Notes under the pieces: model-generated
Told to the model about the DNA's origin: nothing
Database searches by the model: none
What the model saw: only the letters and a program-made list of their open reading frames with translations
Part shown: piece after piece, positions 12,031-26,197 of the stretch
Position numbering within the stretch: the first letter of the stretch is position 1
Layout of the letters: each line of letters opens with the position of its first letter
Position numbers and translations under genes: made by a program
Source: Ianthella basta
Taxonomy: Eukaryota; Porifera; Demospongiae; Verongiida; Ianthellidae
DNA length: 64,000 nt
Reading direction: 5' to 3'
NCBI GenBank assembly: GCA_964019415.1
Contig: OZ025889.1
Location: 3,233,078-3,297,077 of the forward strand

Positions 12031-13036
12031 CTAGCTGAATACCCGCCCTTTGGGTGGGTTCCCAGCATAATTATCATTCGAAATTTGAGCGCTGAACCAA
12101 TGAAAACTATCCATTTAATTGGAGCATACCGTAGACTCGCTCCGTAAAACTCCGTGCCTACAGATATGCACCTATCAATTGTTGTTCCCATCTACCCCAC
12201 CTCTAGTCTCGTACCCAGACTCACTTGCGCACCCCTAAAGCCCACTTTTGGGCTGCTACGCGCGTGGGTCTGGGTACAAGACTACCCCACCTCGGGATGC
12301 CCCAGGTAAGAAGTGGGGATCACTTTGCTGCTGCTCTTTCCCCTACAAACAAACAAGCAGAGACCGGTGCACTAAGATCATCTCGTGCGTCCGATGCACC
12401 GATTCTTTGTTCGTTTGTCACCGTAAAAATCTGTCCCGCTCCGGGGGCCGCCACGAAATTCTCCATGCCGGTTGAGGGCAGCCTGGACCATGTTCTTAGG
12501 GGGGGTTGGCGCTCCCCAAGCTGCCCTGCTGCAGAAGATTGTGGCACTACTATCTTTCCTCTGCGGGACGATCGGCCATTTTATCTACGTCATTCGGTGC
12601 CAGTGCGCATACGTATACCGTACCGTTCCGCCCCTAAGATGTGACGCACATCCTGTTGGTAATCTAATTATGCGCCCTCCAACTGCACACCTTAGCACCT
12701 CAGCCAGCTCAAATTGCAGTTTGTTTACACAACACCCCTCACTCCCGCACTTTCCTGAACCAGCCCATGGCCAACAGAATCAACTCATCCGAAAGTGCTA
12801 GCTAAGTGTTCATGGGATACCCAATAATACACTACTTGCATACACTGGAGACTCAATTTTGCCTATGACACATGGTGTCATGCACTTTCCATTCCTCCTT
12901 ACATGACATCTACTTGGTGCCCAGTCCATGAACTTGCTGGTGCATAGCTAGCAAGGGTATTATTAGCCGGTGTCTGAACACCTCGCACACCCTGAGCACA
13001 CGGAGAGCCCCGCCTGAAGGGCGGATCAGTCCACTA
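12031..13036. mobile_element. About 1 kb segment bounded by inverted hairpin-CTAG ends
   Basis: The left end (12031-12069) reads on the minus strand as hairpin, ATTCAG, CTAG, T. The right end (about 13006-13035) reads on the plus strand as CCGCC-TGAA-GGGCGG hairpin, ATCAGTCCA, CTAG, T. The two ends therefore face outward, as in Helitron-like elements with a stem-loop at both termini, or as two Helitron ends tail to tail. The interior is non-coding and contains the small Mutator-like MITE at 12204-12284. Confidence 0.35.
12204..12284. mobile_element. 81-bp Mutator-like MITE with 9-bp target duplication
   Basis: Near-palindromic element starting TAGTCTCGTACCCAGAC and ending GTCTGGGTACAAGACTA. 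It is flanked by the perfect 9-bp direct repeat CCCCACCTC (12195-12203 and 12285-12293). TIR sequence and duplication length agree with the elements at 18486-18582 and 27375-28274. Confidence 0.75.
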
Positions 13037-13454
13037 GTTATAATAAGATGAGATGTAGTAACTTGATAGCTAATTACGATATGAGGTAATTACAAGTGTA
13101 TGAATTGATGAAGCTGTCCATCTAGGCTGCACCACTGGTAGTTTTCTTGGAAGTCACTATTCTCCTTCAGTGCAGGCCCACTGAAGAATGCAGCAATCAG
13201 CTGCCAATTGCAAAACATTTGGTAAAGAATCAAGTCTTTTGGACAATGCATAACTTCCATAGAGCTACCAATTACAAGTGTACTTGCCTCATACTTTACA
13301 TTTGACCATTGGATGTATTTCCCAAATCATTTAGTAAATCCTTTTGCATACCCTACAGCAGGAAATACTGGTAAGCACAGAATTTAGTGAACTTGCCCCA
13401 AAAGCCTTGTGGAGGGCTTTGACCATTACCACATTGCTACGGTTTTCAAATGAT
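13037..13454. other. Intronic AT-rich stretch, no gene seen
   Basis: Lies between the hairpin-CTAG end and the left LTR. No ORF or repeat recognised. Confidence 0.5.
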
Positions 13455-13656
13455 TGTGGCATAAGCTGAACACTATGTAGTGTGAATTACTGACTGTTAC
13501 TAGTCATAGCAGTGTTACTATCTTAGTCACGTTAAGTGTTGATTGTGACTGTACTTAGTATCATCTTAGACAATGCTTATTGCTGTACTGCTGCTTGAAT
13601 AATAAGTAAGTTGTTGTTGGCGAAGTGACTGCGGACGTTAACCAAAGTATTCTACA
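13455..13656 (+). repeat. Left LTR
   Basis: 202 bp, starts TG and ends CA. It differs from the right LTR by scattered substitutions and small indels, so the insertion is not recent. Confidence 0.92.
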
Positions 13657-13679
13657 TGGTGTCAGAAGTGACAGGTTGC

Positions 13680-14400
13680 ATGGCTAGTGGTCGGTTGCAG
13701 CCTCCCTCCCCCTTTGAGTTCCGGAATCCAGACGAGCCCGCAGGAAAAGGCGATTTGAACAGTTTCGCCTAGCGTCCGGGCTGTCCTCAGAAGACGACAC
13801 TAGACAGGTCAGTAAAATTTTATATTGCACGGGCGAACATGCGGAAGATACGCTCGCATCTACGGTCATCTCCGTTGCTGATCGTAAGAAGTACCTGAAG
13901 TTGATCGACAAGTTTGACGCCGTTTTCCAAGTCCGAAAGAACATCATCTTTGAACGCGCGCGATTCAATTGACGCGGCCAGGAAGAGGGTGAGTCCGCTG
14001 AACAATACATCACTAGTCTTTACAGTTTTGCCGACAACTGCAACTACGGTGATCTTCAAGACGATCTTATCCGAGATCGTATCGTTGTCGGGATTCGAGA
14101 CGCCTGCAGTTAGACCCAGACTTAACCCTGGAGAAGGCCAAGAAAATAGTGCGCCAACGTGAAGCTGTTCAAGAGCAGCAAGAAATCCTGAAAACTGGTC
14201 CCAAGGAAGAGAAACTGATCGATTCTGTGAGACAGAGAAACCCACCTAGGAGCAATGGTGCCCCACGTCGGCAGCCCAAAGGTAACAAGCAGCACAGGCC
14301 AGCAGCAGCTGCCACAGGAACAACCCGCAAATGTAATACCTGCAAGCGTAAGGGCCACTTCAGTTCGCAATGCAGTGTTTCTTCCAGTTTCACCACAGAA
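13680..14400 (+). pseudogene. gag region of the LTR element, broken
   Basis: Begins at an ATG shortly after the primer-binding site. The first stop comes within about 30 codons and further frame changes follow around 13740-14110. The last part stays open from 14149 and carries basic sequence and a CX2CX4HX4C zinc knuckle (CNTCKRKGHFSSQC, 14334-14375), the RNA-binding end of Gag. Confidence 0.75.
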
Positions 14401-14919
14401 CCTGGAAATGAATACTATGACACTGCATTCCTGAATACCATTGGAGCAGGACACGTCACATCCTGGAGCAGCACTGTAGCAATTAATGGAAGGGAGACTC
14501 AATTCAAGTTGGACACGGGTGCAGAAGTCACCGTCATTTTGGAGGATGTCCTTACCTCTCTGAGTTCTCCCAAGTTGCACAAGGCAACCAAGAGACTGTG
14601 TGGCCCAGATAAGAAGCTACTGGATGTCCTTGGTGAGCTACCGGTGACACTGTCCTACAAGGGCAAGCCGTGTTCTCAGCCAGTCTACGTGGTCAAGGAG
14701 CTCCAGCAAAATTTGCTAGGATTGCCTGCCATTCAAGCACTAAATCTGCTCTCTCAGGTTGATACCCTACAGACGACACCTGTTCTCCAGCAGTTCCCAG
14801 CCTTATTCACTGGCCTTGGCACTATCCAGGATAGCTTTGAAATCAAGCTGAAGCCAGATGCCAAGCCCTATCCTAGTTCACTCCTCGCAATGTCCCCATT
14901 CCAAGAAAGTTCAAGATGA
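14401..14919 (+). pseudogene. Retropepsin-like protease region of the LTR element
   Basis: The open frame continuing from gag contains FKLDTGAEVTVI (14504-14539), the DTGA active-site motif of retroviral-type aspartic proteases, followed by a hydrophobic flap region and linker. The frame ends at 14919, before the RT. Confidence 0.8.
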
Positions 14920-15525
14920 ACTCTCCAGGATGGAATACCTCGGAGTCATCTCACGAGTGGAAGATCCTACACCATGATGTGCCGGCATGGTCGTGGTACC
15001 AAAGAAGTCTGGTTCAGTTCGTATATGTGTGGACTTCAGACCCTTGAATGAGCATGTTCTGCAAGAAGTACACCCCCTGCCCAAGGTTGATGAGACCTTA
15101 GCTCAGCTCACTGGTGCCAAAGTTTTCAGTAAACTTGAGGCTAATTGTGGATTTTGGCAGATTCCTCTAGCTGAAAGTTACCGACATCTCATCACCTTCC
15201 TTACACCATATGGGAGGTATTGTTTCAACAAGCTTCCATTTGGGATCACCAGTGCACCAGAACACTCTCAGAGAAGAATGAGCCAGATCCTTGAAGGCCA
15301 GGAGGGCATTTTGTGCCTCGTTGATGATGTTCTCATCTTTGCACCTACCCAGCAGGAACATGACATTCGACTTCATGCTGCCCTAGCAAAGATTCAGGCA
15401 GCTGGGTTGACCCTCAACAAAGAGAAATGCGAATTCAACAAGGAGCGACTCACATTTCTTGGTCACATGACAAGAATGACAAGAATGGCATCTCAGCAGA
15501 CCCAGAGAAGACATCGGCAATTCTA
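14920..15525 (+). pseudogene. Reverse transcriptase region of the LTR element
   Basis: 14987-15526 contains RICVDFRPLN, FGITSAPE and CLVDDVLIF. The LVDD box carries two catalytic aspartates. The first palm aspartate, normally in an F-S-K-L-D-A type motif, reads Glu here (KLEANCGFWQ). An in-frame stop lies upstream near 14976 (CACCATGATG region), and the frame shifts again near 15470-15530. Confidence 0.85.
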
Positions 15526-16272
15526 GAGATGGAGAAACCCCAGTCACTCCCAGAGTTACGCTGGTTCCTGGGAATGGTCAACCAGCTCAGCAAGTTCAGC
15601 CCAAACGTCGTGGAAGTTTCCAAGCCCCTACGTGAACTCATGAGCACAAAGAAGTTCTGGCTGTGGGGTCCAGCACAAGAGAAAGCATTTCACAAGGTCA
15701 AGCTGGAATTGGCGAGACCTACAGTCCTGGCACTGTATGATCCACAAGTTGACACAAAGATTTGTGCTGATGCTTCAGCCTACAGACTCGGTGCAGTTCC
15801 TCTACAGCAGCACTCCAACTCAGACTGGAAGCCTGTTGCCTATGCATCCAAAGCCCTCAGCGACACAGAAAGAAGACATTCCCAAACCGAGAAAGAGGCT
15901 TTAGCACTTGCATGGGCTTGTGAGAAGTTTGCCAACTATGTCTTGGTAAAGACCATTCACCTGGAAACGAACCACAAACCCCTTGTCCCACTACTCAGCA
16001 GGACCAATCTTGACTCCCTGCCACCACAAGTTCTGAAATTCAGGTTGCACCTTACAAGGTTCTGCTACACAATCAGCCATGTCCCAGGGAAATTTCTTTA
16101 CATGGCAGACGCCCTTTCACGTGCCCCAGTGGCATCTACGGATGGCCTTCAGATCCAGGAGGAGGTACAGAGTTCTTCGCAAGTGCGATTGTTTCCAATT
16201 TGCCAGCCAGCCAAGGGTTGGCCAGACAGACGCAAGATCAAGGGAGATCTATCTCCTTATTGGCAGGTGTGA
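15526..16272 (+). pseudogene. RNase H region of the LTR element
   Basis: The frame open to 16272 carries the connection region (LRWFLGMVNQLSKF) and an RNase H domain: CADASAYRLGAV, the TEKEALAL helix, and the HVPGKFLYMADALSR end motif typical of Ty3/gypsy elements. Confidence 0.85.
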
Positions 16273-16289
16273 GGCGAGCTCACCCTTCA

Positions 16290-17130
16290 CAAGGAGCTCC
16301 TGTACAACAGCTGAATCGTTGTTCCCAAGAGCCTGCAAGCCATGACACTGCAGAAGATCCATACTGGACACCAAGGCATCCAGAGATGTCATCTGAGAAC
16401 AGTGGCAGATCTAGGATTTCCGAAAGGGGGGTTCTAAAGTAGTTAGGCACACATGCAGAACCCCCAATATATGGCCACCATGCCTCTTTCTGGTCTAAAA
16501 ACTGCCTAAAATCCTAAGACTAGAAAAAGGGTGGGTCCTTTACATCCCCTGGATTCTCCTCTAGATCCGCCACTGGCAATCTCAATCAGTATGGTGGCCT
16601 GGAGTGTCCAAGGAAATAGAACAGCTTATCAAGTCATGCCCAACCTGTGTGAAAGCCTCCACTCCACACAAGGAGCCAATGATGTACTCAGCACTTCCCA
16701 ATCATCCATGGGAAAGAGTTGGATCAGATCTTTTTGAGCTTCATGGAACCACTTACCTACTGGTTGTGGACTATTTCTCTTGCTACATTGAAATCCAGAA
16801 GCTTTCTTCTACCGACTCCAAAAGTGTTATTCTAGCACTGAAAGCCATCTTCTCAAGACACAGAGTCCCTGTGACATTTGTGAATGACAGTAGCCCACAA
16901 TATGCTTCTCGGGAAATGCAAGAGTTCGCTGAGTCCTATGGATTCAAGCACGTACATCACCAGCAGCCCACACTTCCCTCAAAGCAACGAGTTGGCTGAG
17001 AGATCAGTCAAGACAGTGAAGAGCATACTTGACAAGGCTAGCGACCTGTACATGGCAGTCCTCAGCTACAGAGCTACTCTACTGCCTTGGTGCAATCTAA
17101 TATGCCCAGCTGAACTTTAGATGGGCAGAG
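16290..17130 (+). pseudogene. Integrase region of the LTR element, interrupted by a MITE
   Basis: A zinc-binding H2C2 region lies near 16290-16660, split by a 176-bp MITE at 16400-16575. The catalytic core follows (LLVVDYFSCYIEI with the first Asp, FVNDSSPQYAS with the second, NELAERSVKTVK with the Glu), with frame changes near 16600 and 16980. The C-terminal part to about 17540 is poorly open. Confidence 0.8.
16400..16575. mobile_element. 176-bp MITE (CAGTGGC family), copy 1
   Basis: Starts CAGTGGCAGATCTAGGATTT and ends with the inverse CTCTAGATCCGCCACTG. It interrupts the integrase of the LTR element. Same length and same internal sequence as the copy at 26910-27085. Confidence 0.8.
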
Positions 17131-17542
17131 GTCTGAAAACAGACATCCCTCAGCCAAAGACAGCATTCATACCAGAATGGCTCCATTTGAGAGGGTTTTG
17201 AGAGAAGGACAAAAAGTGGAAGCAGAAGTCCACCTATGTCAAATGACATCGAGTCAAAAACCTGGCTCCCCTTTCTGATGACCAGTCAGTGTGGGTAAAC
17301 ACCCAAGACAAACCAACTACAGGAAGAGTTGTTCAGCCAGCTGCAACCCCAAGGCCCTACATTGTTGAAACATCCACAGGACAACTCCGTAGGAACCGCA
17401 GCTACCTCATCCCAATACCTGAAGAATCTCAGGAAGACACACCGGAGAGCGACCCTCCACCAACCCGGACTATTGCCACCTGATCCCGTACTGGAACTCA
17501 CACCAGACCGCCTTCCAGACTTATGTAGTGGAGGAAGGGAGA

Positions 17543-17744
17543 TGTGGCATAAGCTGAACACTAACTATGTAGTGTTAATTACCGACTGTTACTAGTCATA
17601 GCAGTGTTACTATCTTAGTCATGTTAAGTGTTGATTGTGACTATACTTAGTATCATCTTAGACAATGCTCTTTGTTGTACTGCTGCTTGAATAATTAGTT
17701 GTTGTTGGCGAAGTGACTGCGGATGTTCATCATTGTATTCTACA
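17543..17744 (+). repeat. Right LTR
   Basis: 202 bp, preceded by the purine tract and followed by the ATGAT target duplication. Confidence 0.92.
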
Positions 17745-17749
17745 ATGAT

Positions 17750-18240
17750 CGGTAGTGATAATGAGCCATCACGTAGCAGGTTGACAGGTGGAATAATTGC
17801 AAAAATGTACGACATTTTGACCGTGAACCTCTTTGTCAGGTGCAAAACTGAAATATCACAGGTAAAGACTGATCTTATATACAGCAAGGTCAAGGTGTTA
17901 AGACGGGAATTATTGTGATGGGATGACAGGTTGTGAATTATTAATGTATGTAATTAAAAAATATATAGAATGAAGATAGGGAAATACTGCTGTGGAGATG
18001 AAGGGGTGGTGAACTAGTGGTTTAGAATTGGGTTCCACACTGAAGGCAGCTGGAGACCACTGTCCAAGTTCATTGTCTCACTGCCACCTTAAGCACCTTG
18101 ACTTTGCTGTATATAAGACCAGTCTTTACCTGTGGTATTTTAGTTTTGTACCTGACGAAGACCTGTGCAGTCGAAACGTCGTACATTTTTGCAATTATTT
18201 CATCTGTCGACCTGCTACATGATTGCTCATTATCACATTG
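17750..18240. repeat. Inverted-repeat element with a hammerhead-like motif
   Basis: About 150 bp at 17750-17905 reappears in reverse complement at 18088-18240 (shared blocks GTGATAATGAGC, GTAGCAGGT, AATTGCAAAAATGTACGAC, TATACAGCAA). The right arm holds CTGACGA, a short stem, GAAAC and GTC (18152-18180) inside a TGTAC/GTACA closing stem. Such motifs with GAAACGTC occur in Penelope-like element repeats. The LTR element inserted exactly at the left border. No ORF is seen. Confidence 0.55.
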
Positions 18241-18353
18241 ATCATTACCACCAGAGTTTGAATTTTGCACATGAACTGCATACATGACAATGTAATTAAC
18301 CCTCAGCGGTGCATAGCACAGCAAGGGGTTACTGTACTTGGTTTGTCTGTGTG

Positions 18354-18366
18354 TGTGTGTGTGTGT
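18354..18366. repeat. Short (TG)n run
   Basis: Short TG dinucleotide run in otherwise unassigned sequence. Confidence 0.6.
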
Positions 18367-18485
18367 CCATGCCTAATCTGGCACTGCAGGCGGCGCCTTA
18401 TGAGCGATACCAGTGGATTCAGAACGACACAGTAGGAAGTTAAAAAAGGTGATTGTCTCAAAAGGGCTGTGTTCGAGAGATATGG

Positions 18486-18582
18486 TAGTCTTGTACCTAG
18501 CCCTATCTCTGCCGTTTCACCATTTGGGGAGGAGTGTCCTCCAAAATGGCAGAATGGCGGAGATGGTTCTGGGACGAGACTA
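18486..18582. mobile_element. 97-bp Mutator-like MITE with 9-bp target duplication
   Basis: Starts TAGTCTTGTACCTAG and ends CTGGGACGAGACTA. It is flanked by the perfect 9-bp repeat GAGATATGG (18477-18485 and 18583-18591). Same family as 12204-12284 and 27375-28274. Confidence 0.75.
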
Positions 18583-18599
18583 GAGATATGGCATGAAAA

Positions 18600-19494
18600 C
18601 AGCGAAAAGGCCAATATGCGGCTTATACTCTTTCTGAGAACATCTAAATCGCGTTCAATGGCGGGATGTAATCGAGAGGTGTCGAGTTCAGCGTTCTACT
18701 CTGGCGGTGCGAGCCCTTGGTGTGGCGTCTGGTGGTAGATCACCAGAACCAATTTGCAACGCGTACCACAAGGTAGAATGTTGTACGTAGTTTGCGTAGA
18801 GTAGAGAGCCACTTTTCTGCAGTTCAAGAGGATCCACACCTCTATGGAAATGGCGTTCATTTCATCTTTTCCAATGATGTCATGTTATTGCACAAGTGTT
18901 CAGTTGCTTATCTAGTGCCACAGAATCAGATGTCATATTAGTTGCTGTATACAGCTGTTTTGTGGCACCCATGCACACTCTCGCTCAGTATTGTGAATTG
19001 CGTTGCTTATACAATGCCTTTGTTGCATGGCTAGCTACAACAAAGACCTATAGCTACAATCGCATTCTTACAGCCATTGCATGCATATGTTGAGCTTCTA
19101 CACTAGATTCTTAGTGAATACAACAATCTGCAATTTAGCCAGCAATGTTTGTTTGCAAACACGCTGAGGGTTTTGCACTTCACTATGTACCATACTCTCT
19201 TCTTACACAGGATGGAAAGGCTTGATAAGTATGAGTTTTTGCTTGGAACTACAAGGTTAGCCCCCACAAGGCATACAACTGTCTCTTCCTGTGGGTACCT
19301 AACCTTAATCCACTGGTGGTCAGCCCTATATTGGAACATGCAGTGCTATTTTCCCATTGCATATATTATATGCATTGCAGTATATATACAACCAACCTCC
19401 ACCATCCCTACCATAGACACACATGCATAGACAGTCTTTTTATGTGAAATGACATAAGGGATAATGCAATTCAACACAAATGCATGCTTCTTAC
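18600..19494. other. Intronic sequence, nothing recognised
   Basis: Within the proposed first intron of the vWA gene, just downstream of its exon 1 donor. Only short unrelated ORFs are present. Confidence 0.45.
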
Positions 19495-19849
19495 ACATGT
19501 ATCTGGACACTGTCTCCGTCTTCTGAGCACAATTTGCCAATTGATAAGATCGAGTGCGATTGTACTGCCTTGCTCTGCCAGTAGGGCATGCTGTCGTTTC
19601 CAATTGATGTCTAGTAGGAGACCATTCACTCCAGTCTGAAAAGCGTGCTTCACACTTGGAGGAGCAGTGCCTGAATAAATAATCAAATACTGGATATTTT
19701 CGCAGTATTGAGGTGCAGCTGAAAAGTGGCACTTCTGTTTCAGGCTCCGGCAGCTGTTCCTTCCCATTCCCTGGAAGATATGCACCAATAACAACTTGAG
19801 GCACACATATGGCCACAGCTATGAGTATGAAATAAGCTCTAGCACTCAT
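19495..19849 (-). CDS. Exon 1 of the secreted vWA protein: signal peptide and TSP1-like segment
   Basis: ATG at 19847-19849 opens 118 codons and one base, ending at a GTAAGA donor (phase 1). Residues 1-23 are a clear signal peptide (FILIAVAICVPQVVIGA core). Residues about 44-118 are Cys-rich and include FSDWSEWSPT, the W-x2-W core of a thrombospondin type 1 repeat, with TACPTGRARQYNRTRSY after it. The product would be exported. The next exon in matching phase is 11774-11977, whose first two bases complete a Cys codon. Without RNA data the join across 7.5 kb of transposon-filled intron is inference. The exon itself is convincing because of the signal peptide plus the WSEW motif. Confidence 0.65.
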
Positions 19850-20004
19850 TGTTTGATTCGTAGCAGTTCCATTCGCAGATATGACAATTGAAGAATTAAG
19901 CTAGCTGGTTAAAAGATCTTTGGTCCCCGCTTTTTATAACAGTAGGCTCATTAGTGCATGAGATTATTCATAACAATATATGAATAACATTAGCAATATC
20001 AGAC

Positions 20005-20560
20005 TATCAGACAGCAGTGGTGCTGTCTATGTAGGGATGGCAGTGGTTGTTTGTATGCTGTAATACAAACGAAAAGTTGTGCCACTCCTGAACACGACCG
20101 AAAACCGGCAAACAAAGCTTCCCATAAGGAAGCGGGGACTGAACAGTGCACATAATTAAGCTTACTTCCCAGCGAAGATGCGCCTACATGTAGATAGTGC
20201 CCTTGACATTTCTCACGTTTCGTCTTTTTCTTATTCTTAAGTCTTTGACAGCTGTAGTGCACAAACCAGAGGGAGCAGGAGAATACTTCTCACACCATAT
20301 TGTCCTATTTTGGCTGGCTACATTCCTTTGTAGGTTAGAAAGCGGCGCAATTTAGTGCGGAAGACGGCACTTGCCACGACTCTCGCCGTGTTGCTTGGCC
20401 AAGTGGGGTGGATGCCATTTTCAAATTACGTAATTCAACCGAATGAAACCAGCGGCATGACTGGTGCGATTGTGAGCAGCTGAGTATACACAGCTTCCGA
20501 AGGCTCCTTCTTCCATTGTTTTGCTCCAGCTATAAGGTGCGACATACTTGCATGTAGGAA
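20005..20560. repeat. Interspersed repeat, copy 2 (related to 9256-9990)
   Basis: Starts with a hairpin CAGACAGCAG..GGTGCTGTCT and GTAGGGATGG and follows the block order of 9256-9990. It lies about 150 bp upstream of the putative first exon at 19495-19849, so it may overlap that gene's promoter region. Confidence 0.5.
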
Positions 20561-21061
20561 CCATGGTTAATGCTCCACTGTGTAACAGCCTTTACTGGTT
20601 TCTGTCCTATTTATGCCATCCCTACATCCTTACATCCTTACAATTTTTATAGAAAGTTTTATCACGTCTAGTTACTGTTAGCAAAAGCACATTTTGAGCC
20701 TCTTTATGCACATTTAGTTTTTACCTTGGAGGCACTGTGTTCTCAAAAAATTAATGGTTGGCACAAATTGGCCAATCAACTTAAAATTCAGCTCTAAACG
20801 ATAACTATGCTCTTACTTACCTGTTGAACATTTCCGGTGTCTACTGCATGCATGCATCAATAGTGCGGCCAATGCAATTCACTGGTGCACATGTACACTG
20901 TTAGAAATTGGTGTGATTTATACACTGCTATTTTGGGTGAATTGCCCACTATAGGGGGCACACCATTTATCAGTGTGAACTCCACACTGATCCGTTCTGG
21001 TGCGAGCATTACACCCATGTACAGGAAGCATGATCTGCACTATAGCTAGCTTCAGTCATGA
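20561..21061. other. Unassigned intergenic sequence
   Basis: No gene or repeat border recognised. Confidence 0.5.
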
Positions 21062-23808
<2,747 letters not shown>

Positions 23809-25817
23809 AGTCAGCAGAACAACATTTGCACTATGAAAATGGACACACACTACACAGATGCACTTGATAGCAGAATGCCAATATCACTATGCACAGCCAG
23901 CCAGTGTATGTGGATGGGACCACATGGCTCCCTTGGTGTCTGCCACACTGCTGACTGAACTTGGTAAGATTTAATGGGACAAATTTGTAGATACATTGAC
24001 TGCACATGCAGCACATGCAGCACTTGCAGCACACACACACACATACACACACACACACACACACACTTGTATTATAACCGCCAAGACTTGGCTACATAGA
24101 CCCTATTAATGGGGCAAGCCAGCAGGTACACAAACACACATGCACGTCTTCCTTCCTTTCACTGTTTATATTCCAATGAGGAACGATGCAGGACAGTGTC
24201 ACTGCAGTTGTGTTGGAGTTTGAGTCACAAGTCAGTTTCTTCCCATGTGCCATGACATCGACAGCCATGTAGACATGTCTGACTATTGATTCATTTGGTT
24301 CTTGTACTCATGTGGAGTAATAAGATTAGTGTGTCCAAAATGTGTGTGTGTTTGTGTGGTGTGTGCCACTGTACAAACCATGAATACCCTCGCTGCAACT
24401 CCTGACCGGTTGACAGACACTCTCCAGCAGGATGCGTGGGGAGCTGTTATTGGTGTCTGTCTTTGCCTGTTATACACTCAAATGTGGAACAACACCCGAC
24501 AATCCCAACTTGGGAAAGCTTTTACAAGAAGACTGCAGTTTTCTGACTGGAGAATTGCTGTTTACTTTACCTCCCATCATAATTGGCATGTGCTACTCTC
24601 ATGCATGTAAACTGCATACAGGTAAGTATATATGAGTCAATCCAAACTTCCTCCTCACCCTACACAACCACATGATCTGCAGCTGGTGTGGAAGACCAAC
24701 AATTGACATGAGTCAATCAGAGTGCTAGCCAGTACATGAGACATCCACATCCTTATTCATTCCCACCCCATGTAGGTAAATAGTGTATCTGTAAATCAGA
24801 AGAATCAAAGCTGCATGATCTCCTTGTATGGTTGGCAGGTAGAGCCCTAGCTATATATTGGCTTCCAAAAATGTCAAGTTGGTGAAACTGGCAATAAACA
24901 CTCGATTAGCATTAATCATATCCACGTGCTTGTGAATTTGCCTGCATTGAGATTAAAAAGCTATTAGAGATAACAGTGTTCAGGTGTTGTCAGGCAACAA
25001 CAGCTCACTGGCGATTCAGAGAGCCTGAAAGAGGACCCTATGAATATGGGGTGAGAAAGCAGATAGCAACGCACACACACACACCTTCCTTCATTTTACT
25101 GCTTTTCTTCCAATGAGGAACGATGCAGGCCAGTGTCACTGTGGTTGTGTTGGATTTTGAGGTGGTTTGTTGATTGCAGAACACTCATGGTTGTGGAGGC
25201 CCTGTCGTTTGAAAGTCTGGTGGCAGAACTGGCGTTGGCCAGTCAAAGTCGGACCATTATGGCTTGCATGGAGAAGTTCTGGGCTTTCCTTTAATTCTAC
25301 AAGGATGGTAGGACATTTGTGATGCAGAGATGTTGAAGGATCATGCTAGTGGGTACACACACACACACACACACACATGCACACACACGCACACGCACAA
25401 AAACATAGAACGAGGGTCAAACAGCTAGCATGTACGTGGCTCAGAATTAAAACAGACCCTGAAATATGCAATTATATTTAAGATAAAAGGAATACCAACA
25501 ATATGCAAAAATTGCAACAGATCAAAGTCACCAAATTAAGAACATACCTGCCTAGGCGACCTCTACTCCTTGTGCAAGTGCAGGGCCACAAAATGCTGCT
25601 TGAAGATGAGGATGCCTCTGATGATCACCGTCTTCCTTTGGTGATCTAAAATAAACAAACTAAAACCCTTCGTTGCTCCTCTTTCATTGCGCATGGTATG
25701 CCATTAGTCAAGTACAGTTCAAGTAGCTACAGAGTAGAGTCCTATTCTTACCCATCCACTTATTGCACGCACACACAAACATGGTAAAACATAGGGGCTG
25801 AGCTTTGATCTTCACTA
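23809..25817. repeat. Tandem segmental duplication, unit 2
   Basis: Nearly identical to unit 1 over 24066-25810, with single-base differences and a few small indels. It has a short CA array only at 24032-24065. Confidence 0.85.
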
Positions 25818-26026
25818 TAGCTTCAGTCAGCAGAACAACATTTGCACTATGAAAATGGACACACACTACACAGATGCACTTGATAGCAGAATGCCAATAT
25901 CACTATGCACAGCCAGCCAGTGTATGTGGATGGGACCACATGGCTCCCTTGGTGTCTGCCACACTGCTGACTGAACTTGGTAAGATTTAATGGGACAAAT
26001 TTGTAGATACATTGATTGCACATGCA

Positions 26027-26197
<171 letters not shown>

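Larger units (their letters stand above)
13455..17744 (+). mobile_element. Complete but inactive Ty3/gypsy-type LTR retrotransposon
   Basis: Two 202-bp LTRs (TGTGGCATAAGC at the start, TTCTACA at the end) enclose a gag-pol region and are flanked by the 5-bp direct repeat ATGAT (13450-13454 and 17745-17749). A primer-binding-like TGGTGTCAGAAGTG follows the left LTR, and a purine tract GGAGGAAGGGAGA precedes the right LTR. Domain order is gag with zinc knuckle, protease, RT, RNase H, integrase, the Ty3/gypsy order. Frames are broken many times, so it is non-functional. It sits within the proposed 7.5 kb first intron of the vWA gene on the opposite strand. Confidence 0.93.
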
